Positions 48,879-56,549 of a stretch of 64,000 bases of DNA are shown here, in pieces. The notes below the pieces were generated by a model. That model searched no databases. It saw only the letters and a program-made list of their open reading frames with translations, and was not told the DNA's origin. This stretch comes from JANMDU01 sp043777675 (GTDB lineage: Bacteria; Pseudomonadota; Gammaproteobacteria; Burkholderiales; Burkholderiaceae_C), in contig JAYWHR010000010.1 in the NCBI GenBank assembly GCA_043777675.1, positions 5,979 through 69,978 of the forward strand, written 5' to 3'. Each line of letters opens with the position of its first letter. The stretch's first letter is position 1. Made by a program: the position numbers and the translations under genes.

Positions 48879-50378
48879 TTAGCCAGCCAACGTCTTGACT
48901 ATGGCAGACAAACACAGCTGCAGCAAGCCACTGGGGAATAAGCCGAGCAAGATCACCAACGCGCCATTGATGACGAGGACAGTACGCACTTCTGTCGAAG
49001 CAAATGGCTGCAGGGCGGTGATCGGCTCATCAAAATACATGACCTTGACGATTCGCAAATAATAAAACGCACCGACTAGGCTAAGCAGTACAGCATAGAT
49101 TGCCAAGCCAATTAGCATCGGCTGGCCAGACGCCATGAGCGGTTGTAACACCGAGAGCTTGGCCATGAAGCCCACCATGGGCGGAAGGCCCGCAAGGGAG
49201 AAAAGGCAAGTCGCCAGCACACCTGCATAGAGCGGGCTGCGTTGATTGAGGCCAGCCAAATCAGAAATTTCTTCACTTTCAAAGCCATCGCGCGAGAGCA
49301 GCAAGATCACGCCAAAAGTGGCCAAGGTGGTGAGCACATAGGTGATCGCATAAAACATGGAAGCGCTGTACGCTGCTGCTGCGCCGCTCGTATTGCCGGC
49401 GTTGCCAGTAAACACCACACCCGAGAGTAAGCCCAGCAGCAAAAATCCCATTTGTGCAATCGTAGAGAAGGCCAGCATGCGCTTGAGATTGGTCTGCGCT
49501 ATCGCTGCCAAATTGCCGATCAGCAGCGAGGCGATCGCCAAGAACATGAGCATCTGCTGCCAATCTTTCGCCAGAGGCAGCAAACCCTCCACGAGCAAAC
49601 GAATACAAATCGCAAACGCAGCCAGTTTAGGCGCAGAGCCAATCATTAGTGTGACCGATGTAGGTGCGCCTTGGTATACATCAGGCACCCACATATGGAA
49701 AGGCACCACCCCCAGCTTGAATGCCAAGCCGGCCACGATGAACACCAAGCCAAAAACCAACACCTGATGTTTGAATTGACCGGAAGCGACCTGCTTAAAT
49801 ACGGTGGAAATATCCAGCGAACCCGTTGCTCCATACAGCATGGACAGGCCATACAACAAGAAGCCACTGGCCAGCGCGCCGAGGATGAAGTATTTCATAG
49901 CCGCTTCTGTAGAAGCGGCATGATCGCGACGCAGCGCCACCAACGCGTAGCTAGAAAGCGTGAGCAACTCCAAGCCCACAAAGATCACGAGAAAATTATT
50001 ACCCGAAATCATCACGCACATGCCTAGGAATGCAAACAATGAGAGGGTGTACATCTCGCCACCTCGCAACATACCTCGGTCTTGCGCATAAGGACGCGCA
50101 TAGACGAGCATCACAGCCATCGACAGCGCCGCAAAACATTTGAGCCAATGCCCCATCGGGTCGCTGACCACCATGTTGCCAAAGCCATAGGCCGTTTGCT
50201 CCTCCATCGCATAGATCGCATGCATGAAGGCGACGACGCCAAGCGTGAGTAGCGTGAGTACATGGGTGGCCGTGCGGCTTGGGCTTTTGACAAAAAGGTC
50301 AGCAAGCAAAATCACGCAGGCCATCACCAGCAAAACGATTTCGGGATAAACGGCGATCCAGCTAATTGAGTCGATCAT
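48879..50378 (-). CDS. nuoN: NADH-quinone oxidoreductase subunit N
   Basis: This 499-residue protein is one of three antiporter-like membrane subunits of complex I that pump protons. It has about fourteen hydrophobic segments and family residues such as LELLTLSSYALVALRR, FILGALASGFLLYG and LAFKLGVVPFHMWVPDVYQG, including the conserved Lys of segment 7. The length is normal. It is the last nuo gene and is followed by DUF2818 after 30 bases. Confidence 0.96.
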   Translation of the reverse strand: MIDSISWIAVYPEIVLLVMACVILLADLFVKSPSRTATHVLTLLTLGVVAFMHAIYAMEEQTAYGFGNMVVSDPMGHWLKCFAALSMAVMLVYARPYAQDRGMLRGGEMYTLSLFAFLGMCVMISGNNFLVIFVGLELLTLSSYALVALRRDHAASTEAAMKYFILGALASGFLLYGLSMLYGATGSLDISTVFKQVASGQFKHQVLVFGLVFIVAGLAFKLGVVPFHMWVPDVYQGAPTSVTLMIGSAPKLAAFAICIRLLVEGLLPLAKDWQQMLMFLAIASLLIGNLAAIAQTNLKRMLAFSTIAQMGFLLLGLLSGVVFTGNAGNTSGAAAAYSASMFYAITYVLTTLATFGVILLLSRDGFESEEISDLAGLNQRSPLYAGVLATCLFSLAGLPPMVGFMAKLSVLQPLMASGQPMLIGLAIYAVLLSLVGAFYYLRIVKVMYFDEPITALQPFASTEVRTVLVINGALVILLGLFPSGLLQLCLSAIVKTLAG

Positions 50379-50398
50379 GAGAGTTCTTTCAGCCGTCT

Positions 50399-51886
50399 TT
50401 ATTTCAATTTAGACACAGCGATGTGCTTGATGAGATCATTCACCGAGGCATCCATCACATCGGTAAACGGCTTGGGATACACGCCCATCCAAATCACAGC
50501 GACAGCCAGCAATGCCAACATCAAAAATTCTCGGCTGTTGATGTCAGTCAAGCCTTTGACATCATCATTGACCACTGGGCCAAGATACACCCGTTTGAAC
50601 ATCCAGAGCGTGTAAGCCGCGCCGAAGATCAGGGCTGATGCTGCGGCCAAGCCAATCATGAAATCATATTGAATCGCACCAATGATCACCATCCACTCGC
50701 CCACAAAGCCGGCTGTGCCGGGCAAACCGCAGTTAGCCATAGCGAAGAGCAAAGCAAAGGCAGCAAACTTGGGCATCGTGTTGACCACACCGCCGTAGCT
50801 CGCAATCTCGCGCGAATGAACGCGGTCATACAACACGCCGATGCATAGGAACATGGCTGCGGATACAAAGCCATGCGCAATCATCTGAACAATACCGCCT
50901 GCGATACCCAACGGATTGAAGATAAAAAAGCCTAAAGTCACGAACCCCATGTGCGCGACAGAAGAATAAGCCACGAGCTTTTTCATGTCTTCCTGCACCA
51001 TGGCTACCAAACCCACATAGATCACAGCGACCAACGACAAAGCGATGATGAGCCAAGCCCACTCTTGCGAAGCATCGGGCAAGATCGGCATAGAAAAGCG
51101 CAGGAAGCCATAGGCGCCGAGCTTGAGCATGATGGCCGCCAACACAGCTGAACCGCCTGTAGGCGCTTCAACGTGCACGTCTGGCAACCACGTGTGCACC
51201 GGGAACATTGGCACTTTCACTGCAAAGGCCGCGAAGAAAGCGAAGAAAAGCAGCGTTTGCTCCTTGGCACTTAAGGGCAGCTTGTGCCAAGTGAGAATGT
51301 CAAAACTGCCACCCGATTTTGTGTAAAGATAAATCAGCGCAATCAGCATCAGGAGTGAGCCGAGCAGCGTGTAAAGGAAGAATTTGAAGGCTGCGTAAAT
51401 CTTATTAGGCCCGCCCCACACGCCGATCAAGATATACATCGGGATCAGAGTAGCTTCAAAAAACACGTAAAACAAAATACCATCGAGCGAGCTAAAAACA
51501 CCAATCATGAGGCCGGAAAGAATCAAAAACGCACCCATGTATTGATTGACACGCTCAGTAATAGCTTCCCAACCCGCGATCACCACAATAACCGTGATAA
51601 ATGCTGTGAGCGGCACAAACCAAAGCGAGATACCATCCACGCCTAAGTGGTAGTGCACATTAAAGCGTGTGATCCACGGTATATTTTCCACAAACTGCAT
51701 AGCGGATGTACCGAGCTTAAAGCCGTCGTACAAAGCAAGCGTGACGAGGAAACTGGCGATTGCGCCAATTAACGCAATCCAACGCACAGCTCGCGCTTGA
51801 TCATCGCGCCCTAAAGCCAAAAGAAGAATGCCGAAAGCAATCGGCATCCAAATAGCAGCACTCAATAAACCCAACGACTGGCCCAT
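50399..51886 (-). CDS. nuoM: NADH-quinone oxidoreductase subunit M
   Basis: This 495-residue antiporter-like subunit of complex I has about fourteen membrane segments. FFEATLIPMYILIGVWGG includes the conserved Glu of segment 5, and AVKVPMFPVHTWLPDVHVEA the conserved Lys and His-containing loop. The start was placed at ATG 51886 (MGQSLGLLSA), which matches the usual N-terminus; an upstream in-frame start at 51925 would add 13 polar residues within the nuoL end. The order nuoL-nuoM-nuoN is standard. Confidence 0.96.
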   Translation of the reverse strand: MGQSLGLLSAAIWMPIAFGILLLALGRDDQARAVRWIALIGAIASFLVTLALYDGFKLGTSAMQFVENIPWITRFNVHYHLGVDGISLWFVPLTAFITVIVVIAGWEAITERVNQYMGAFLILSGLMIGVFSSLDGILFYVFFEATLIPMYILIGVWGGPNKIYAAFKFFLYTLLGSLLMLIALIYLYTKSGGSFDILTWHKLPLSAKEQTLLFFAFFAAFAVKVPMFPVHTWLPDVHVEAPTGGSAVLAAIMLKLGAYGFLRFSMPILPDASQEWAWLIIALSLVAVIYVGLVAMVQEDMKKLVAYSSVAHMGFVTLGFFIFNPLGIAGGIVQMIAHGFVSAAMFLCIGVLYDRVHSREIASYGGVVNTMPKFAAFALLFAMANCGLPGTAGFVGEWMVIIGAIQYDFMIGLAAASALIFGAAYTLWMFKRVYLGPVVNDDVKGLTDINSREFLMLALLAVAVIWMGVYPKPFTDVMDASVNDLIKHIAVSKLK

Positions 51887-51905
51887 GGTTGATTCCTTGT
51901 TCTTC

Positions 51906-53933
51906 TTATTTGTTAAACCAAACAAAGTAGCTCAGCATGGCGAATACGCCTAGGAGCATCACCAAAGCATAATGATAGATGTAGCCCGTTTGCAAGCGGC
52001 GCACTTGGCTAGATATCCATCCGACTATTTTCCAAGAGCCGTTGACAAAACCGCCTTCGATGATGGCTTGATCGCCGCCCTTCCAGAAAGCCGTGCCGAG
52101 CATGCGCGCTCCGCGAGCGAGCACGTTTTCGTTAAACCAATCCATGTAATATTTGTTTTCAAGCAAAGTGTAGATCGGCATGACACGCGCTTTGATAGCA
52201 GTAGGCAATGCGGGATTGACCATGTACATGTAATACGACAGCGCCACACCCGAGACTGCGAGCCAGAAAGGCAAGGTGACGAAAGCATGCGCGGCCATCT
52301 GCAGCGGGCCGTGGAAGATTTCCGCAATCTTGGTCATCGCAGGGTGCTTGGTGGCTTCGACAAAGATCGAATCTTTGAAAAATTCACCGAAGAGCATGGG
52401 CTGTACGGTCATGAAGCCGATCACGACGGAGGGAATTGCTAACAGTAGCAATGGCACAGTAACGACCCACGGACTCTCATGCGGTTTGTCATCATGACCG
52501 TGATGATCATCGTGACCATGCCCATGTGCATCTGGATTTTGATCAAAGCGCTCCTTGCCATGGAACACCAAGAAATACATGCGGAAAGAATAGAACGACG
52601 TGACAAACACGCCAATCATCACCGCCCAGAAAGCCAATTGCGATGCAGGTAGATTACTGTAGTGAACGGCTTCAATGATGTTTTCTTTGGAGTAAAACCC
52701 AGCAAAGAGTGGCGTGCCAATCAAAGCCAGCGAACCGAGCAGAGATGTGATCCAAGTGATCGGCATGTATTTACGCAGGCCGCCCATGTAGCGAATGTCT
52801 TGGTTGTGATGGCAGCCCATGATGACCGAGCCCGCCGCCAAAAACAACAAGGCTTTGAAGAAGGCATGCGTCATCAAATGAAACACGGCGCCGGCGTAGG
52901 CCGATGCACCCAGCGCCACCGTCATATAGCCAAGTTGTGAAAGCGTGGAATACGCCACCACGCGCTTGATGTCGTTTTGAATGATACCCATGAAGCCCAT
53001 GAACAGCGCCGTGATTGCACCCACGATCAAAATCAAATTGAGTGCCGTATCCGACAACTCAAACAGCGGCGACATGCGAGCGACCATGAAGATGCCCGCA
53101 GTCACCATGGTGGCAGCGTGAATCAGCGCGGAAATTGGCGTAGGGCCTTCCATCGAATCGGGTAGCCACACATGCAGTGGAAATTGTGCTGACTTTCCCA
53201 TGGCGCCGATGAAGAGGCAAATGCAAATCACAGTCACGAGCATCGCATCTTGGCCAAAAAATAACCAAGGAAACTCAATGGTAGCTAGCTCTTGCGCTTT
53301 GGCAAACACTTCGGTGTAGTTAAAGCTGCCCGAATAAGCAGCGATCAGGCCAATACCCATGATGAAGCCAAAATCGCCAACACGGTTGACCAAGAAGGCT
53401 TTCATGTTGGCAAAAATCGCTGTTGGTTTGTTGTACCAAAAGCCAATCAACAGATACGACACCAAGCCCACGGCTTCCCAGCCAAAAAAGAGCTGGAGCA
53501 AGTTGTTGCTCATGACAAGCATGAGCATGGAGAAGGTGAAGAGAGAGATGTAGGCGAAAAAGCGGTTGTAGCCTTCGTCTTCTTCCATGTAGCCAATGGT
53601 GTAGATGTGCACCATCAGCGAGACGAAGGTCACGACGCACATCATCATGGCGGTGAGGCCATCAACCATGAAGCCGATTTCCATCTTCAAACCACCAATG
53701 ACCATCCAGGTGTAGATCGTCTCGTTAAAGCGTGCACCGTCAATGACTTTGAGCAAGGTGCTTGCCGAAATGATGAAGGCGACGATTACACCAAGGATGG
53801 TGAGGACATGTGAAAGGCGGCGGCCTATCCAGTTGCCGCCAAGCTGGGTGCCTAAGATACCGGCGAGCAATGCACCAGCCAGAGGCGCTAATGGCACGGC
53901 CAATAGTGTAGTTGCGTTCAAGGTGCTTGACAT
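51906..53933 (-). CDS. nuoL: NADH-quinone oxidoreductase subunit L
   Basis: This 675-residue protein is the most distal antiporter-like proton-pumping subunit of complex I. It shows VSLMVHIYTIGYMEEDEGYN, LFFGWEAVGLVSYLLIGFWY and KSAQFPLHVWLPDSMEGPTP. A His/Asp-rich loop (DAHGHGHDDHHGHDDKPHE, about residues 475-495) lies between segments and may bind metal; its function is unknown. The long C-terminal amphipathic helix and final membrane segment of NuoL are present. Confidence 0.97.
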   Translation of the reverse strand: MSSTLNATTLLAVPLAPLAGALLAGILGTQLGGNWIGRRLSHVLTILGVIVAFIISASTLLKVIDGARFNETIYTWMVIGGLKMEIGFMVDGLTAMMMCVVTFVSLMVHIYTIGYMEEDEGYNRFFAYISLFTFSMLMLVMSNNLLQLFFGWEAVGLVSYLLIGFWYNKPTAIFANMKAFLVNRVGDFGFIMGIGLIAAYSGSFNYTEVFAKAQELATIEFPWLFFGQDAMLVTVICICLFIGAMGKSAQFPLHVWLPDSMEGPTPISALIHAATMVTAGIFMVARMSPLFELSDTALNLILIVGAITALFMGFMGIIQNDIKRVVAYSTLSQLGYMTVALGASAYAGAVFHLMTHAFFKALLFLAAGSVIMGCHHNQDIRYMGGLRKYMPITWITSLLGSLALIGTPLFAGFYSKENIIEAVHYSNLPASQLAFWAVMIGVFVTSFYSFRMYFLVFHGKERFDQNPDAHGHGHDDHHGHDDKPHESPWVVTVPLLLLAIPSVVIGFMTVQPMLFGEFFKDSIFVEATKHPAMTKIAEIFHGPLQMAAHAFVTLPFWLAVSGVALSYYMYMVNPALPTAIKARVMPIYTLLENKYYMDWFNENVLARGARMLGTAFWKGGDQAIIEGGFVNGSWKIVGWISSQVRRLQTGYIYHYALVMLLGVFAMLSYFVWFNK

Positions 53934-53935
53934 AG

Positions 53936-54244
53936 TTACCCCTTGAGTGTGTTGAGTTCGTCCACCGAGATACTGGACTTATTGCGGAACAGAAGCACAA
54001 GAATAGCCAAGCCAATCGCACTCTCTGCGGCTGCTACCGTGAGGATGAAGAACACAAAGACTTGGCCGTGGAGATCACCCAAATAGTAGGAGAAGGCCAC
54101 AAAATTCATATTGACCGCCAACAGCATCAGCTCTATGGCCATGAGCAATATGATCAGATTTTTGCGGTTGAGAAAAATGCCAATCACCGAGAGCGCGAAC
54201 AACAATGCGCCAAGCGTGAGGAAATGACCGAGCGTTAAGCTCAT
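53936..54244 (-). CDS. nuoK: NADH-quinone oxidoreductase subunit K
   Basis: This 102-residue subunit has three membrane segments and carries the conserved glutamates in the membrane (LLMAIELMLLAVNMNFV and VAAAESAIGLAILVLLFR) used in proton translocation. The start overlaps the nuoJ stop by four bases (ATGA), and the nuoL start follows two bases after its stop. Confidence 0.96.
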   Translation of the reverse strand: MSLTLGHFLTLGALLFALSVIGIFLNRKNLIILLMAIELMLLAVNMNFVAFSYYLGDLHGQVFVFFILTVAAAESAIGLAILVLLFRNKSSISVDELNTLKG

Positions 54245-54915
54245 ACTTTGCCTCCAGTTGCATTTATGGTGGCATTTTGCTCTATAGTCGGCATAGAATC
54301 TGTACGAGGCGCTACAAGTTTAGTAGCATCCATTTTGATAATTTCCATCCGGTCACGCGCCTTCACACGCACTTGATCGCCAGCGTCCATATGCTTACTG
54401 TCCTTGCGCTCACGCAGCGTGAGCGCAATCGCGGCCACGATGCCTACGAGAAGCAGCACAGCAGCCACCTCCATCGGATAGATGTATTGCGTGTAGATCA
54501 ACACGCCCAGTGCTTTGGTGTTGTTCGCCTGCGCAGCCAGCACCTCTGGCGTTTGAGGCCCTTCGGTCAATCTGAAGCCACCCATGAGTACAAAGCCCAT
54601 TTCCAAAGCGATTAGAGCGCCGATACCCGCAGCGAGCGGGAAATGCTTCCAGAAACCTTTACGAACTTCATCTAAGTTGGTGTCCATCATCATGATGACG
54701 AAGAGGAAGAGCACCATCACCGCGCCCACGTAAACAAGCACTAGCGTGATTGCTAAAAATTCGGCTTTGAGCAAAATCCAAATCGCAGCAGCCTGGAAGA
54801 AAGCGAGCACGAGGAAGAGCGCAGCATGCACAGGGTTACGGGCAGTGATCACGCGAAACGCTGCAAAAAGCAGGATCGCTGAAAACACGTAGAAGAGACC
54901 AGTTTTGATATCCAT
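54241..54915 (-). CDS. nuoJ: NADH-quinone oxidoreductase subunit J
   Basis: This 224-residue membrane subunit of complex I has five hydrophobic segments: FYVFSAILLFAAFRVIT, the next with NPVHAALFLVLAFFQAAA, the conserved VYVGAVMVLFLFVIMM, and two more around 95-115 and 145-165. The C-terminal tail after residue 170 is polar; residues about 196-215 (TKLVAPRTDSMPTIEQNA) are encoded by a dispersed repeat copy. Tails of NuoJ vary in length between species, so the insertion may be harmless. Confidence 0.95.
   Translation of the reverse strand: MDIKTGLFYVFSAILLFAAFRVITARNPVHAALFLVLAFFQAAAIWILLKAEFLAITLVLVYVGAVMVLFLFVIMMMDTNLDEVRKGFWKHFPLAAGIGALIALEMGFVLMGGFRLTEGPQTPEVLAAQANNTKALGVLIYTQYIYPMEVAAVLLLVGIVAAIALTLRERKDSKHMDAGDQVRVKARDRMEIIKMDATKLVAPRTDSMPTIEQNATINATGGKV
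54269..54328 (-). repeat. Dispersed CCGGC repeat, copy 13 (reverse), inside nuoJ
   Basis: GCATTTTGCTCTATAGTCGG is followed by CATAGAATCTGTACGAGGC and the mini-hairpin GCTACAAGTTTAGTAGC. The core is at 54284-54300. It encodes the C-terminal tail VAPRTDSMPTIEQN of NuoJ. Confidence 0.8.
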
Positions 54916-54939
54916 TTTTAGTTTCTCTGCGTGGTGGAC

Positions 54940-55455
54940 TCAACGATACTTGGCATCAGCCGCTTTAGCCGCAGCGATTTCTTTTTCATAGCGATCGCCC
55001 ACGGCCAGTAGCATGTCTTTGGTGAAATACAAATCACCACGTTTTTCTCCGTGGTATTCCAAGATGTGCGTCTCGACGATGGAATCCACTGGGCAGCTTT
55101 CTTCGCAGAAGCCGCAGAAAATGCATTTGGTGAGATCGATGTCGTAGCGTGTAGTGCGGCGGCTGCCGTCGGAGCGTACTTCTGATTCAATCGTAATCGC
55201 CATAGCCGGGCAGACTGCTTCGCAGAGCTTGCAAGCAATACAGCGCTCTTCGCCATTTTCATAACGGCGCAGCGCATGCAGGCCACGAAACCGTGGAGAT
55301 TGCGGCGTTTTTTCTTCAGGAAACACCACCGTGATCTTGCGGCGAAAAGCATGTTTACCCGTCAGCGCAAAGCCCTTGAAGAGCTCAATCAGCAAAAAGC
55401 TGGAGAGAAAATCCTTGAGCGAAAACCGCGATGTAGCGAGATTATTCGTAGACAT
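54940..55455 (-). CDS. nuoI: NADH-quinone oxidoreductase subunit I
   Basis: This 171-residue peripheral subunit binds two 4Fe-4S clusters (N6a and N6b) through CIACKLCEAVCP and CIFCGFCEESCP, both intact. It passes electrons from NuoG to NuoB. The start at 55455 (MSTNNLATSRFSLKD) matches the N-terminal helix of the family; the upstream in-frame extension into nuoH is not used. The gap to nuoH is 11 bases. Confidence 0.97.
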   Translation of the reverse strand: MSTNNLATSRFSLKDFLSSFLLIELFKGFALTGKHAFRRKITVVFPEEKTPQSPRFRGLHALRRYENGEERCIACKLCEAVCPAMAITIESEVRSDGSRRTTRYDIDLTKCIFCGFCEESCPVDSIVETHILEYHGEKRGDLYFTKDMLLAVGDRYEKEIAAAKAADAKYR

Positions 55456-55466
55456 AATGCTCCGCC

Positions 55467-56549
55467 TTATTTCCAAATATTCCAAGAGGTCTGCATCCAC
55501 AGGCCCACCACCACCAGCCAAATCAGTGTAATGGGAATAAAAATCTTCCAGCCCAAACGCATGATCTGGTCATAACGAAAGCGCGGGAACGTCGCGCGCA
55601 CCCAAATGAAGATACTCACTACGCAGAAGGTTTTCAAACCGAGCCAGATCCAGCCTGGAATCCAGTTGAAGAAGGCGCTGTCAATCGGCGGCAACCAGCC
55701 GCCTAGGAACATGATCACGGCCAGAATCGACACCAGCCACATGTTCGCATATTCAGCCAAGAAGAACATCGCAAATGACATGCCGGAATATTCCACCATG
55801 TGACCAGCCACGATCTCAGACTCACCTTCGACCACGTCAAACGGATGGCGGTTCGTCTCTGCAATGCCAGAGATGATATAAACCACAAAAATCGGCAGCA
55901 GGGGCAACCAATTCCACGATAAGAAATTAAAACCAAGAGTGGCAAAGTAGCCGGTGGATTGGCTCATCACGATGCCAGTCATGTTCAGCGTACCGGCCAC
56001 CATGAGGACCACCACCAAGCAAAAGCCCATGGCAATTTCATAGCTAACCATTTGTGCAGAGGCACGCAAAGCGCCCAAGAAAGCGTATTTGGAATTCGAT
56101 GCCCAGCCTGCGATGATCACTCCATAAACTTCCATCGAAGTGATCGCCATAAGAAAAAGCAAGCCTGCATTGATGTTGGCCAGCGCCATATCGGGGCCAA
56201 ACGGAATGACAGCCCAAGCGGCCAGCGCAGGCATGATCGTCATGATCGGGCCGATGAAAAACAAGCCTTTGCTTGCTGCAGTCGGCACGATGATCTCTTT
56301 GGTGAGCAGCTTCAGAGCATCCGCAATCGGCTGCAGCAAACCAAACGGTCCCACGCGATTGGGGCCTAAGCGAATTTGCATCCAGCCGATGAACTTGCGC
56401 TCCCAGAGCGTAAGGTAAGCCACAGCTCCCATCACAGGTAGCGTGACGGCCATGATTTTCATCAGCGTCCAAATAACAGGCCAAGCAACGCCTTGCCACC
56501 AGTTGGCAACAATTAGCCCATTGGCCCAAGCGTGAAAAGCATCAATCAT
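55467..56549 (-). CDS. nuoH: NADH-quinone oxidoreductase subunit H
   Basis: This 360-residue, eight-segment membrane subunit forms part of the quinone-binding chamber. LGPNRVGPFGLLQPIADALK, GIAETNRHPFDVVEGESEIV and YSGMSFAMFFLAEYANM are hallmark segments with the conserved acidic residues. Its start overlaps the nuoG stop by four bases. Confidence 0.97.
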   Translation of the reverse strand: MIDAFHAWANGLIVANWWQGVAWPVIWTLMKIMAVTLPVMGAVAYLTLWERKFIGWMQIRLGPNRVGPFGLLQPIADALKLLTKEIIVPTAASKGLFFIGPIMTIMPALAAWAVIPFGPDMALANINAGLLFLMAITSMEVYGVIIAGWASNSKYAFLGALRASAQMVSYEIAMGFCLVVVLMVAGTLNMTGIVMSQSTGYFATLGFNFLSWNWLPLLPIFVVYIISGIAETNRHPFDVVEGESEIVAGHMVEYSGMSFAMFFLAEYANMWLVSILAVIMFLGGWLPPIDSAFFNWIPGWIWLGLKTFCVVSIFIWVRATFPRFRYDQIMRLGWKIFIPITLIWLVVVGLWMQTSWNIWK

